From: Bacteroides sp.
Lineage (GTDB): Bacteria; Bacteroidota; Bacteroidia; Bacteroidales; Muribaculaceae
Length of the DNA stretch: 64,000 nt
Direction: 5' to 3'
NCBI GenBank assembly: GCA_014801815.1
Contig: JAAVDM010000034.1
Location: 98,591 to 162,590, forward strand
Of the stretch, positions 18,864 through 28,430 are shown piece after piece; the first letter of the stretch is position 1, and each line of letters starts with the position of its first letter. Position numbers and translations under genes: made by a program. Under the pieces are notes generated by a model. The model was given only the letters and a program-made list of their open reading frames with translations, searched no databases and had not been told where the DNA came from.

Positions 18864-19436
18864 TTATGGTCTGAATTTGAAGTCGGTTATAGTCTTTATC
18901 TTGTAAGCTAAAATAAGACGATAGATGCCGAAAGTGAGAAGCGAAAGGCCGAGCCATAGCCATGCTGTAATGCCGCTTATGACGGGATTGGAGAGGAAGA
19001 CAATAGCGCAACTGATAGTGACGATGAGTAATAGAATCATCAATGTCAGAGCAATCGGCGAAGATGATGTCATGGCGCAGGCTTCAACCACTGAATTAAT
19101 GGCTACAACTAAAATCCACACAGCTATGATATAGACAAAAGTTGTGGCCAGAAGCGATGCCGGAAGAGTAAACAGCCATACAGCGGCTATTATGTCAAGG
19201 ATGGCCAGAACAAGAGTCCAGCCCCAGGGAGCGCCAAGACATGCCAGAAACCGACAGTGGAGTAATTGAGCTATACCGGCTACAAGCATGATAGCGGCAA
19301 AGGCATAAGCAAAAACGGTAAGCGACTCACTTGGCTCACATAGCGTCCAGACACCTAAGCCTATACTTAAAAGACCCGTAATGAGAGGAAGCCACCATAT
19401 TTTTGACAGTTTTCCGATTCTTTGAGATAATTCCAT
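18864..19436 (-). CDS. HdeD-like DUF308 membrane protein
   Basis: A 190-residue protein with six predicted membrane segments: WWLPLITGLLSIGLGVW, VFAYAFAAIMLVAGIA, TLVLAILDIIAAVWLF, TFVYIIAVWILVVAI, ALTLMILLLIVTISCAI and WLWLGLSLLTFGIYR. The three paired segments match the internal repeat of the DUF308/HdeD family, whose E. coli member is linked to acid resistance. No catalytic residues are visible. It is a single-gene unit, convergent with fumarase, with a full palindromic repeat immediately upstream. The precise role is unknown. Confidence 0.8.
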   Translation of the reverse strand: MELSQRIGKLSKIWWLPLITGLLSIGLGVWTLCEPSESLTVFAYAFAAIMLVAGIAQLLHCRFLACLGAPWGWTLVLAILDIIAAVWLFTLPASLLATTFVYIIAVWILVVAINSVVEACAMTSSSPIALTLMILLLIVTISCAIVFLSNPVISGITAWLWLGLSLLTFGIYRLILAYKIKTITDFKFRP

Positions 19437-19466
19437 AAATTTAATTTTTTGATATTTTAGGTACTA

Positions 19467-19659
19467 TAAGTAGCTCTTAAAAATTAAACGATATATGTTT
19501 GAGTTAAGTTTTTGAATCTTGAACCATAAAACTTGTTATTTTTGGCCGCTTCGGGCTTGTCACTCAGTCGAATACTAAAGTATTCTCCTTCACTCCGCGC
19601 CCGAATCACCTCAAAAATAACTACGTTTTATGTGTTCATTAATTTTTAAGAGCTACTTA
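19467..19659. repeat. Full-length palindromic repeat element, copy 2
   Basis: A 193-bp copy with the same ends as the element at 15012 and about 80 percent or higher identity by eye. In the central hairpin GGATACTGAAGTATTC becomes GAATACTAAAGTATTC, which keeps or improves the pairing. It occupies most of the gap between the DUF308 gene and the stop of the large AlbA_2 gene. Confidence 0.85.
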
Positions 19660-19691
19660 ACAAAAATACAGATAATTGGGTTTTATAGTGA

Positions 19692-22600
19692 CTATAATGA
19701 ACAAAGATCGCCGAGACCGAGGTCGTGAAGAAATTCGTTAACGGCAGGGTGAGAAAGAGGACGGCCAAGTGAGGCATTGCTGACGTTGAGCAGTGTGCGT
19801 ACCGGGCGTGTACGTTCGCCGGGAACAATCTCGCAGGCTATTACTTCGTCGAAATCGGCTGTAGTGAGCGGCTGAGGTATGTCGGTAAGACTGCCGCTAC
19901 GCAAAGTGACCATGTCTTCAAGACGGGCATAACAGGTGTGTCCGGTGCGGTAAATAATGAGCAGTTTGTCAGACGGACGTCCGAGACAGGCGAAGGCGAG
20001 CGGTTTGTCGCGATAGCGGCTGTAACGGTGGTCACGGTCTTTCTCGTCGAACTCATCAAAGGGTACGGATATGACAGTGCCATCACCATACACAGCGACA
20101 AGGACAGTGTCACGTTCGTGTTCCTGCACAGCCAGAGTGCGGTCAGTCTCATACGACGCCTGCTGACTTACTTCGTAACTGTCAAGCCCGTAAAAGTGAA
20201 TGAAGCAGTGAGGAACAACATAGTTTTCCTCCCAATCATGGCAGGGATTTGGACGTAGACGACCTACGGAGAAAGATTCGGCAAAACGTTCAAAAGATGT
20301 CTCGGCCGGCTGTACAGGAGAGAATGAAGCGGGAGCAGATTCTGAGGAAGAGGCGTAGTCTGTAGATTTATCAGATTCAGAAGTCGGTGCGGTCGAAGAT
20401 GTGGGAGCCGTAGAACTTGTGGAAGGCTGAGAGAGACGGTCAATGACAGGCATATCACCTTCACGGTTGCGGTCATTCATTATCTTTCGCAGTTCGGCGA
20501 GGTCGAGGGTATAGGTGGAGGTGCCCTGACGCAACCAGTAATTACCACCGAGACTCACCGGGTCAGAGCAGGGACGTATGTGCAGACAGTAGACGTTTTT
20601 ACGATGCGGAGCACGACGGAACATATCATCGGCCCACACACCGTCTATGAGAGAATTGACACGTGTGCCGAAAGCGGCGCGTATGTCATTGCGTACACGC
20701 AGGTCGAAACGGTCACGGGTGCGGAAATATTTCATATCCTCGTCAAGACCCGAGGCCACACCGTAATTATTGACGCCTATGTAAAGAGTACCACCGCTTT
20801 CGGAGTTAAGAAAACCGCAGATGCGTTGCATAATGTGGTCACGCTGTCGTTCGGGGTCGGGACGGAGGGTGTCAGCCGGACAAATGTAACTTGATTTGAA
20901 CTCAAGAGTCTGCGATTCTTCGCCAAATGTCACTACGGAAGGTAGCTGGAGAGGGATATCCAACAGACGGCTCACCTCACTGTTAATCTGTTCACGTACC
21001 TCCTGACTGAATTTGAATTCAAGAGAGAGGTTGGAGAGCAGGGCGAGTTTGGCAAGACGACTGACTTTATCGGAAGTAGTGGATAAGTTCCAGAGTTCGT
21101 CGTTGCGGTCAGGATAGTTGAAATAGCTTAGTACTTTGAGTTGAAGAATCTCTTTCTGCAGACGAGGATAGTCCATATAACCGTTTTCGTCAAGGCGCAG
21201 TGTTTCGACATCAATGTAACCTGAGTCAAGGAAAGTCTTTAGTCGGTCAAGGAATGACATACGCCGCTTATAGTAAGCCGCTACCGATTCGTCACCTATG
21301 AGGCGTGCCAGAAGACGGCAGAAGGCGAGATAGTTGAACATTCGTACTTTTGACTCTTCAAGGGTGGCGACACGGTCAATAAGACGTATAAGTTCACGTA
21401 TATTGGCTGTGTCAAGCATACTGTCCTGCGGTTCGTTGGTGTCATCATCATCAATCATGCTTTCCACACCTGACTCGTAGTAAGCATTATATTCGGCGAG
21501 CAACTGTGTGAAAGCCTGTGTGTGTGTAAAAGCACGTGTAGGGTCAGCCGGGCCGCTATACCGGCACACTATCTGACCGCGTGAAGATACATGGTCAAAG
21601 CAGGCTTCAATTACCTCGTGAGACTGGACCCCCGGGTCGTTGGCAGGATTGAACAGACAGAGTACCGAATCTCCGAATGACGATATTCCGACATAGCCCG
21701 GCGCTGTGAGGCTTTGTAAGTCATCATAGTAGGCGTCAAGACGTTTGAAGAGACGACATTCAAGAATGGTTTCGGTGTCACAGGTCTCACGTGTATAATC
21801 GCGCAGAAAGGGGAGGAGTGTAAAATCGTAGTAGCCGTCATCGCGTACTCGCAGCACTTCAGCACGTAGCCGCAGCGAATTGCCCTGACTGTCGCGGAAG
21901 TGAGACAGATGCAGACCGTCAATGTTATAGGGTACAATCTCACGGAGTTTCAGATAACCCTCAATGTCGGTATCAACACCGGCTACGTGACAGAAGAATT
22001 CATGGCCGTCTTCAAGAATACTGTCAACCACAATGTCTACCATATCGCCCGTATGAAGACGTATGGTGCGAGTGCGACGTGTCTGTACGGGTACGTTCTT
22101 GAAGAGTGACTGTTCTATATCGTTCCAGAATTTATTGAGCCGTTTGTATCTGCTCTCATCGGCAGTAATAGGTTGTATACGTTCGTTACAGTATATCTGT
22201 ATGTCGTGCCACGGGAGCAAGCCTGTCGGCAGTACGGCACGTGGTTTCTGCTGACTTGACAGCGGCATCAGGCTTATCGAACGTCCCGACACATGAAGAG
22301 CGGCGTTACTGCCTTCAAAAGTCTGGCTGCCTTGCATATCGGGAGTTTGCCGTATAGTGGCCACCATACGTTTGGCAAGACCGTTCAGACTGGCGAGATC
22401 ACTCCATTTGAAATCGGGTGCTGTGTCGAGACGGTCAGTAAGAGCCAGAAAGGCTTTTTCCATAAGCTGAGTACTCAGCCAAGGATTGCCATAAGAGAGG
22501 TAACGGTACAGAGCTGCCCTGTTGACGCTGAGATCGTCCTGATCTGTAGGCACTGTCATAAGTTGCTGAAGGGCCAGTACGAGAGACATCTTGTCGATGT

Positions 22601-23699
22601 TGTCACGGCCGGTAGTATCTTCGTAAGAGGCACGGTCTGACCGCTCTTTAGCAAGGTGTACGTAATAGGCTAACTGACGTCTGAAGGCCGAACGGAACGG
22701 TTCAAGCATCCAGTTGGATTGCGAACCGTTGCGTATTATGTCGAGAATGTCGGTCATCTTGAGGTCAAGAGTCTCGGGTCTCAGAGTGAATACAGCCATT
22801 AGAAGGTCAAGATTCTCACCGGGATTGTAAAGATAGCCACTCTGACGTATCTTGACCAATACGGAATTGATAAATTCCTCATCACACTCATCGGCCAGCA
22901 ATGAAAGTGCTTTAAGCAGAATTTGGTAACGGGCTACTGTTTTTTCAAGACGTTGCTGATGTTTGGCACGTTCATCTTCGTGCAGGGCAATCAAAAAATC
23001 ACTGCCTTCAAGTAGATACAGACCTAAATCTACGATAAGCCTAAGCAAAGTGACCGAACGGCGGTGACGGTTGTCTTCGAGAGAACGGTCGATAAGATGG
23101 AGCGCTCTAAGCACCCATTCACCCTGACGTGCGGCATAACATTCACGAATCATACTCCACTCAGGGGCATGGTCAAGAAGGTCACTCAGTAGCCTCCACA
23201 GATGTGGTCGACCGGTAGCGTTACAAAGTTCGTCAATGTCGAAAAACCGAAGACGCGGAGTATTGGCATCAGTAACAAGTTTAAGGCGTAACCGGTGGGC
23301 ATTTATATTTTCGACACGACAGCGTACCATGTCGTGCGTTTCAAGATACGGAGAACCGGAATGTGCCAAACGAAACAGCAGACCGTGAGAATCCCGTACC
23401 TGATAATAAGGAATTGCTTGATTTGTATGTACTGAAACCACACGGAAAGGATACGTAAGACCTATCTCATAAAATTGCTGTATGAATTGCGAATAGTCTT
23501 GAACAAGATAAATTTCGTCATTCTGATCAGCACGCGCCAGACATTTAATTTCATTCGGACGTGGCGAACTACGTTGAAAATCGAAAAGTTTAATACGATA
23601 ATCTATGCTTTCATATTCGACTATGTAGTACTGATTACGTCCTTCTTCGATAATATCTGTAACGGGTAACAGATAGGAATGTTTGTCCTGCAGTGGCAT
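19692..23699 (-). CDS. Large protein with OB/S1-like and AlbA_2 (Schlafen-like) domains
   Basis: A 1335-residue protein. The clear domain is at residues about 925-1075: TLEFKSSYICPADTL, then CGFLNSESGGTLYIGVNNYGVASGLDED, which is the AlbA_2 (Schlafen AlbA) signature, followed by YWLRQGTSTYTLDLAEL. Upstream are two OB-fold-like stretches, one near residues 100-155 and a better S1-like one near 555-645 (LHTGDMVDIVVDSILEDGHEF and DTDIEGYLKLREIVPY). A Ser/Thr-rich linker (about 1085-1145) leads to a C-terminal beta-rich part. AlbA_2 proteins bind or cut RNA, or act as DNA-binding regulators. The function here is unknown. It is a single-gene unit with no clear promoter motif. Confidence 0.7.
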   Translation of the reverse strand: MPLQDKHSYLLPVTDIIEEGRNQYYIVEYESIDYRIKLFDFQRSSPRPNEIKCLARADQNDEIYLVQDYSQFIQQFYEIGLTYPFRVVSVHTNQAIPYYQVRDSHGLLFRLAHSGSPYLETHDMVRCRVENINAHRLRLKLVTDANTPRLRFFDIDELCNATGRPHLWRLLSDLLDHAPEWSMIRECYAARQGEWVLRALHLIDRSLEDNRHRRSVTLLRLIVDLGLYLLEGSDFLIALHEDERAKHQQRLEKTVARYQILLKALSLLADECDEEFINSVLVKIRQSGYLYNPGENLDLLMAVFTLRPETLDLKMTDILDIIRNGSQSNWMLEPFRSAFRRQLAYYVHLAKERSDRASYEDTTGRDNIDKMSLVLALQQLMTVPTDQDDLSVNRAALYRYLSYGNPWLSTQLMEKAFLALTDRLDTAPDFKWSDLASLNGLAKRMVATIRQTPDMQGSQTFEGSNAALHVSGRSISLMPLSSQQKPRAVLPTGLLPWHDIQIYCNERIQPITADESRYKRLNKFWNDIEQSLFKNVPVQTRRTRTIRLHTGDMVDIVVDSILEDGHEFFCHVAGVDTDIEGYLKLREIVPYNIDGLHLSHFRDSQGNSLRLRAEVLRVRDDGYYDFTLLPFLRDYTRETCDTETILECRLFKRLDAYYDDLQSLTAPGYVGISSFGDSVLCLFNPANDPGVQSHEVIEACFDHVSSRGQIVCRYSGPADPTRAFTHTQAFTQLLAEYNAYYESGVESMIDDDDTNEPQDSMLDTANIRELIRLIDRVATLEESKVRMFNYLAFCRLLARLIGDESVAAYYKRRMSFLDRLKTFLDSGYIDVETLRLDENGYMDYPRLQKEILQLKVLSYFNYPDRNDELWNLSTTSDKVSRLAKLALLSNLSLEFKFSQEVREQINSEVSRLLDIPLQLPSVVTFGEESQTLEFKSSYICPADTLRPDPERQRDHIMQRICGFLNSESGGTLYIGVNNYGVASGLDEDMKYFRTRDRFDLRVRNDIRAAFGTRVNSLIDGVWADDMFRRAPHRKNVYCLHIRPCSDPVSLGGNYWLRQGTSTYTLDLAELRKIMNDRNREGDMPVIDRLSQPSTSSTAPTSSTAPTSESDKSTDYASSSESAPASFSPVQPAETSFERFAESFSVGRLRPNPCHDWEENYVVPHCFIHFYGLDSYEVSQQASYETDRTLAVQEHERDTVLVAVYGDGTVISVPFDEFDEKDRDHRYSRYRDKPLAFACLGRPSDKLLIIYRTGHTCYARLEDMVTLRSGSLTDIPQPLTTADFDEVIACEIVPGERTRPVRTLLNVSNASLGRPLSHPAVNEFLHDLGLGDLCSL

Positions 23700-23834
23700 G
23701 AGATTAAAATTATTAGAGTTTATGATGATTTAAGTGAATTTAAATAAAACATATATAAAAACACAATCTGCTCCGGTTGTAGGGTACTGACCGGGGTAAA
23801 CGGTTGATAATAACGCCCAAATTTAATGAAAAAA

Positions 23835-23859
23835 TCCGAGAGATTAATAATGTCTCGGA
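23835..23859. terminator. Hairpin, minor terminator
   Basis: Arms TCCGAGA and TCTCGGA enclose an AT-rich loop between nhaA and the AlbA_2 gene. It sits in tandem with the stronger hairpin at 23881. Confidence 0.4.
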
Positions 23860-23880
23860 TGAAATTTGACTTTTTATACT

Positions 23881-23926
23881 AAAGCAGAAGGCATATACAC
23901 TAAAAAATGTATATGCCTTCTGTTTT
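23881..23926 (-). terminator. Terminator after nhaA
   Basis: Nineteen-base arms (AAAGCAGAAGGCATATACA and its near-perfect complement) around an 8-nt loop lie 18 bp beyond the nhaA stop. One G-T wobble is the only irregularity. Confidence 0.75.
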
Positions 23927-23944
23927 AATGCTATAATATTTGAA

Positions 23945-25306
23945 TCAGTTCTCGCCTTGGTCCTGCGGCTGTTTTGGCAGTGTGATGTGCAGGAAGAGCC
24001 AGCCTAAGAACCCGGCTAAAAGTGAGCCGACAAGAATACCGAGCTTTGAATTGTTAAGGAGCTGTGACATATAGGGGTCACCTGTGCCGAATGAGAGATT
24101 GGCGATGAAAAGTGACACTGTGAAACCGATACCGCCCAGCATGGATATTGAGGCCATCTGTTTCCAGTTGGAGCCTTCGGGCATAGGAGCCCAGCCAAGT
24201 TTAACGCATATCCATGAGAAAGACAAGATGCCTATAAATTTACCAAGCACCAGACCTAAGATAATAGCAAGGCTTACTCCGTGGAAAATAGCCGAGAACT
24301 GAAGGTCGCCGAAATAGATACCTGCATTGGCGAAAGCAAACAGAGGCACAATTATATAGTTCACAACGGGGTGAAGGCTGTCCTCCATATCCTGAAGAGG
24401 CGATATGACCTTATCGGAAGCGGACTCTATCTCCTTGAGCCAGTTCATCTGGTCTTTGGTGAGAATGGTTCGTGAAGTGAGTCGTTCATCATCTTCGTGT
24501 GCAAAGTAGGCTATATTCTTACGTATGGTCTTGATGTAGCCCTTGGGAGCGAAGACCGGCTTGGCGGGTACACAGAAAGCTATAAGCACACCGGCGATTG
24601 TGGGGTGTATGCCTGCGTTAAGGAACAGGAACCATATAAAGGCACCGATGCCGAGATAGAACACTTTTGACTGAATCGAGAAGTAACCGCCGAGTACCAG
24701 AATACCGAGAAGAACAGCAGCTGCCAGCAGCATCCAGAAATTGATGTGTGTGGAGTAGAAGATAGCTATGACGAGAATACCGCCTATATCATCAACTACT
24801 GCAAGGGTTGTAAGGAAAATCTTTAGACCGATTGGTACACGGTTGCCGAGCATGGCGAGTACACCGAGTGAGAAGGCGATATCGGTAGCCATTGGTATGG
24901 CAGCACCGTTAATATAGTCGGAACCGTGTCCGATGATAAAGAATATCAGTACCGGGATACCCATGCCGCCGATAGCGGCTACAATCGGGAGGAGTGCCTG
25001 ACGGAATGAGGAGAGCTCGCCGACAAGAACCTCACGCTTTATTTCAAGACCGACGGAGAAGAAGAATACGGCCATGAGAGCGTCGTTGATAAAGTCCATA
25101 ACGCTCATTGGGTGGCCGTTATGGCTGAAGAGGTTGAAATTGCCTATCTGGAGGGCCATTTCGTGGGTCCAGAGGCTGTTATAGAAGTTGTGCAGGAAGG
25201 GAAGATTGACCACCAGAAGGGCCAGCACGGTGGCACACATCAGGACATTACCACCGTTGGCGTAGTTCTTAAGTGTTTTTCGGGCGGTGTAGAATACTTT
25301 ACTCAT
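23945..25306 (-). CDS. nhaA: Na+/H+ antiporter NhaA
   Basis: A 453-residue inner-membrane antiporter that expels Na+ in exchange for protons. NhaA hallmarks are MATDIAFSLGVLAMLG and TTLAVVDDIGGI, the latter holding the paired Asp residues of the ion site, with eleven to twelve membrane segments. An inserted loop of about 50 residues, rich in charged residues (NIAYFAHEDDERLTSRTIL), is typical of the Bacteroidetes subgroup. The ATG at 25306 (MSKVFYTARKTL) is chosen over an upstream one because the extension is only Ser/Pro/Arg. The 180 bp upstream are G-rich and contain a short GAGACAAAAGGCT repeat. Confidence 0.93.
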   Translation of the reverse strand: MSKVFYTARKTLKNYANGGNVLMCATVLALLVVNLPFLHNFYNSLWTHEMALQIGNFNLFSHNGHPMSVMDFINDALMAVFFFSVGLEIKREVLVGELSSFRQALLPIVAAIGGMGIPVLIFFIIGHGSDYINGAAIPMATDIAFSLGVLAMLGNRVPIGLKIFLTTLAVVDDIGGILVIAIFYSTHINFWMLLAAAVLLGILVLGGYFSIQSKVFYLGIGAFIWFLFLNAGIHPTIAGVLIAFCVPAKPVFAPKGYIKTIRKNIAYFAHEDDERLTSRTILTKDQMNWLKEIESASDKVISPLQDMEDSLHPVVNYIIVPLFAFANAGIYFGDLQFSAIFHGVSLAIILGLVLGKFIGILSFSWICVKLGWAPMPEGSNWKQMASISMLGGIGFTVSLFIANLSFGTGDPYMSQLLNNSKLGILVGSLLAGFLGWLFLHITLPKQPQDQGEN

Positions 25307-25354
25307 AGCGGTAGGGATTTGGGGTGGAATAGACGGGCTTAGTCGGGAAGGGCT

Positions 25355-25382
25355 GAGCCGAGACAAAAGGCTGACACGCCGG
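25355..25382 (+). repeat. GAGACAAAAGGCT hairpin element, copy A
   Basis: GAGCCGAGACAAAAGGCTGA followed by a CGCCGG box. AGCC and GGCT pair around GAGACAAAA. The element lies 49 bp upstream of the nhaA start. Confidence 0.6.
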
Positions 25383-25485
25383 ACAGCAGGCGGAGGACGG
25401 GTTAAGGTCGCGGCGGGGGTGCTAAGGGCAGCGGCAATCGGAAGGTAGTGATTATAAAGAGGCGGAGAGATGAGGAGGAGGGGTA

Positions 25486-25968
25486 TCAGGCGGGGTTGGG
25501 GTCGTTACGGTCGTCGAGGAGAGAGAAGAGCTGTTCGGCGGCTTGCTTGGTGTTGACTTTCTCGATTTTGTCGGTGACCATACCTGTGGGGTCGATGACG
25601 AAGGTGGTGCGGACGATACCCATGTATTCCCGGCCGGCCATTTTCTTTTTCTGCCATACGCCGAAGAGTTCGCACAGCTTACCGTCTGTATCAGTTATGA
25701 GAGGGAACGGGAGGGAGTTTTTTGCAGCGAAGCGCCGGTGACTTGCAGCTGAATCACGACTGACGCCTATAATTTGATAGCCCATGTCTTCAAACTGAGG
25801 GTATGAGTCACGCAGAGAACAGGCTTCGGCGGTGCAACCCGGTGTGCTGTCTTTAGGGTAAAAATAGAGGATAATATTTTTGCCGGGATAGTCGGAACGT
25901 CGTACTTCTCGGCCTTCAGCGTCGAGACCGAGCAGGTCGGGTATCTGGGTATCGATGGTGATTGACAT
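25486..25968 (-). CDS. bcp: PrxQ/Bcp-type peroxiredoxin
   Basis: A 160-residue thiol peroxidase that reduces hydrogen peroxide and organic peroxides with thioredoxin. The motif FYPKDSTPGCTAEACSLRD contains the peroxidatic Cys45 and the resolving Cys50, the CX4C pattern of the BCP/PrxQ subgroup; Thr42 and Arg118-119 of the active site can also be placed. Cytoplasmic, no signal peptide. It starts 13 bp after the stop of the PHP phosphatase gene, so the two are probably cotranscribed. Length is normal (150-160). Confidence 0.92.
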   Translation of the reverse strand: MSITIDTQIPDLLGLDAEGREVRRSDYPGKNIILYFYPKDSTPGCTAEACSLRDSYPQFEDMGYQIIGVSRDSAASHRRFAAKNSLPFPLITDTDGKLCELFGVWQKKKMAGREYMGIVRTTFVIDPTGMVTDKIEKVNTKQAAEQLFSLLDDRNDPNPA

Positions 25969-25981
25969 AACGGTTGGGGTT

Positions 25982-26821
25982 TTAATTTTTGATTTTTAGA
26001 ATTTCAGTCGTTGAAACAGCTTTGGATTTAAGCTGTCCTAATATTCTTAACGCTTCGTGGCGTCCTGCGTTCACCTTATCGGGATAATGAGCATCGCTAT
26101 TTATCACAATGGGGGCTCCGCTTTGCAGCAGACGTGTCCACCATTGCAGGGCCGGGAAGAAGCGTTTGGTGTTGTTATAAGCTTTGGTATTAATTTCTAC
26201 AATCAGTCCTGCAGAGGCGGCATTCCCTATAACATCGTCTATAAGAGCCGAGTACCAACCGGCATTTTCTATTTCAGGATCAGCCTGAGCGGCATTGGCG
26301 GCAATTTTGTCAAGGTGGCCGAGTATGTCGAAACCACCGCGTTCTATCATGGTGAGAACCTGTTCAAAATACTTCTCGACGACATAGCGCAGGTCGCCTC
26401 GGTAAGCCTCTTTAAGATTGCGGGCGAAGCGTTCAAAACGACCGTCGCAATCGATAGGTATACCGTCACGGGTGGGTACAAAATGTACCGAACCTATACT
26501 ATAGTCAAGCGGCAGACGCTGAAAATAGTCAATGTGAGGCCCCCAGTCAGGGCTTAGAAAATCAATCTCCATGCCTGCGAGTACCTTCATACGGCCCTGA
26601 TAAAAATCAGCTATACGGTGAGCTTCGTCAAGGTATTCGGGAACAGCCTCGGGCACCATGTTGCAGGGTGAGGTGACTGATATAGGAGAATGAGGTGTAA
26701 AACCGTACAGCTCCATACCTTCGGCAGCGGCAGCTTCGGCCATGAGCTGCATTGAGGCACGTCCGTCGCAGAACTGGGTGTGAGAATGTAGATTGTAAAG
26801 ATTGGAAACCGGAAGAATCAT
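25982..26821 (-). CDS. PHP-domain histidinol-phosphatase-like hydrolase
   Basis: A 279-residue PHP-family phosphoesterase. Metal-site motifs are NLHSHTQFCDG at residues 9-19 (HxH), GFTPHSP, GMEID, SVHFV, DILGHLD and INSDAH near the C-terminus. This set is that of the HisK/YcdX-like histidinol phosphatases, which finish a step of histidine synthesis, though related PHP proteins act on other phosphates. The ATG at 26821 (MILPVSNLYN) is preferred; the longer frame upstream would overlap the end of cstA. It is followed 13 bp later by the peroxiredoxin. Confidence 0.85.
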   Translation of the reverse strand: MILPVSNLYNLHSHTQFCDGRASMQLMAEAAAAEGMELYGFTPHSPISVTSPCNMVPEAVPEYLDEAHRIADFYQGRMKVLAGMEIDFLSPDWGPHIDYFQRLPLDYSIGSVHFVPTRDGIPIDCDGRFERFARNLKEAYRGDLRYVVEKYFEQVLTMIERGGFDILGHLDKIAANAAQADPEIENAGWYSALIDDVIGNAASAGLIVEINTKAYNNTKRFFPALQWWTRLLQSGAPIVINSDAHYPDKVNAGRHEALRILGQLKSKAVSTTEILKIKN

Positions 26822-26874
26822 ATAAATTGTAATATTTAGTACTGGGAATAAACGAAGCGGAAGATAAAAAAGTT

Positions 26875-26904
26875 GAAGCAGCCTCCGGTTGGGGAGACTG
26901 CTTC
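26875..26904 (-). terminator. Terminator after cstA
   Basis: Arms GAAGCAGCCTCC and GGGAGACTGCTTC form a stem around GGTT. On the minus strand it is followed by AACTTTTTTATC. It separates cstA from the downstream PHP gene. Confidence 0.75.
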
Positions 26905-26927
26905 GTATTGATAAATGAACTGTTGAA

Positions 26928-28397
26928 TCAGGCTGAGATGACTGACTGAGCAGTAGAAGCCAGTCCACGGCGCCAACGTTCGAAAGCGGCATAGAAGGCT
27001 AAAGCAAGACCGAAGCCGGCAGATACGGCTATTGTATAAGTGACACCGTAACCGAATGTCGGTATAAGCAAAGCGCCTATTCCTTCGGGAGCAAATACTA
27101 TATAAGTAGTAGTTACAGCAGTCATGAACATGGCAGGCAGGAGAGTTATGAGGTAGAGACGGCGTTCGCGTGCCAGATAAACAGTGAGTGTCCAAAGAGT
27201 GAAGACCGCGAGCACCTGATTACACCAAGCGAAGTAACGCCACAGGGCATCGTAGGGAATCATCATTATTACGGCACACAATACAAAGATAGGTATCGAA
27301 ACAGCGAGACGGCGTCCGATGCTCTTCTGCGGAATATGTAGAAAGTCGGAAGCTATCAGTCGGGCTGAACGCAGAGCGGTATCGCCGGAAGTGATAGGAG
27401 CCGCTATGACACCGAGGATAGCAAGTATGCCACCGGCAGCGCCGAGCCAAGATTTGGATATATTATTTACCAGTACGGCAGGTGAACCGCCGCCGAGAGT
27501 CTCACTGAGCTGTGTGTAGCTACCGGTGAAGGTGATTGCGGCAGCAGCCCAAATGAGAGCCACGATTCCCTCAGTAGCCATTGCACCGTAGAATATGGGG
27601 CGTGCATGACGCTCGTTGCGGAGACAGCGGGCCATCATAGGCGACTGTGTGGCATGGAATCCGGATATTGCACCGCAGGCTATCGACACGAACATCATCG
27701 GGAAGATAGGAGTGGCTTCGGGATTGGCTGTGTGATTATGAAAATCCTGCCATATCTCAGGCATCGCGCTGCCATGTACATAGAGGGCACATAGAATACC
27801 GATAGCCATGAACAAAAGAGCTACACCAAATAGGGGGTAGAGGCGACCTATCAGCTTGTCGACCGGCAGTAAGGTGGCTGCCATATAGTAAGCGAAGATG
27901 ACCACAATCCAGAAGGTCTTGTCAAGACTGTCGGGAGTAAGCATAGCCAGCAGGTCGGCCGGATTATAGACAAATACGGCACCGACAAGTATAAGCAGCA
28001 GCAGAGAGAAGCCGCGCATTGTGTTGCGTATACCGTTGCCGAGTTGCTGACCTACGAGTTCCGGCAATGAGGCACCGCCGTTGCGCAGAGAGAGCATACC
28101 GGAAAGGTAATCGTGGACAGCGCCGGCAAAGATTGTACCGAAGACTATCCACAGGAAAGCAGCAGGGCCGAACATGACACCCATTATGGCGCCGAAGATT
28201 GGGCCGAGACCTGCGATGTTGAGAAACTGGATTAGAAATATCTTCCAGCTTGGCAGAGGAACGTAGTCCACTCCATCAGCCATTGTCATGACCGGCGTTT
28301 TTCGTGCCGGGTCGGCACCGAAGACCTTTTCGACAAAAATGCCGTAGGTGAAGTAACCTACTATCAGGACTATCAGTGCGATGGTGAATGAAAGCAT
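26928..28397 (-). CDS. cstA: Carbon starvation protein CstA-type transporter
   Basis: A 489-residue membrane protein with at least twelve segments. CstA family motifs are present: NIAGLGPIFGAIMGVMFGPAAFLWIV, VHDYLSGMLSLRNGG, CGAISGFHATQSPMMARC and GDTALRSARLIASD. Family members import peptides or pyruvate during carbon limitation. The length (about 490) fits the short CstA form common in anaerobes, against about 700 for E. coli CstA. It lies 33 bp downstream of the PD40 gene, possibly in one transcript starting at 29911-29942, and ends at a hairpin terminator. Confidence 0.88.
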   Translation of the reverse strand: MLSFTIALIVLIVGYFTYGIFVEKVFGADPARKTPVMTMADGVDYVPLPSWKIFLIQFLNIAGLGPIFGAIMGVMFGPAAFLWIVFGTIFAGAVHDYLSGMLSLRNGGASLPELVGQQLGNGIRNTMRGFSLLLLILVGAVFVYNPADLLAMLTPDSLDKTFWIVVIFAYYMAATLLPVDKLIGRLYPLFGVALLFMAIGILCALYVHGSAMPEIWQDFHNHTANPEATPIFPMMFVSIACGAISGFHATQSPMMARCLRNERHARPIFYGAMATEGIVALIWAAAAITFTGSYTQLSETLGGGSPAVLVNNISKSWLGAAGGILAILGVIAAPITSGDTALRSARLIASDFLHIPQKSIGRRLAVSIPIFVLCAVIMMIPYDALWRYFAWCNQVLAVFTLWTLTVYLARERRLYLITLLPAMFMTAVTTTYIVFAPEGIGALLIPTFGYGVTYTIAVSAGFGLALAFYAAFERWRRGLASTAQSVISA

Positions 28398-28430
28398 TGT
28401 TGATGATGTTAGGGGTTAGAATTATTGTTA

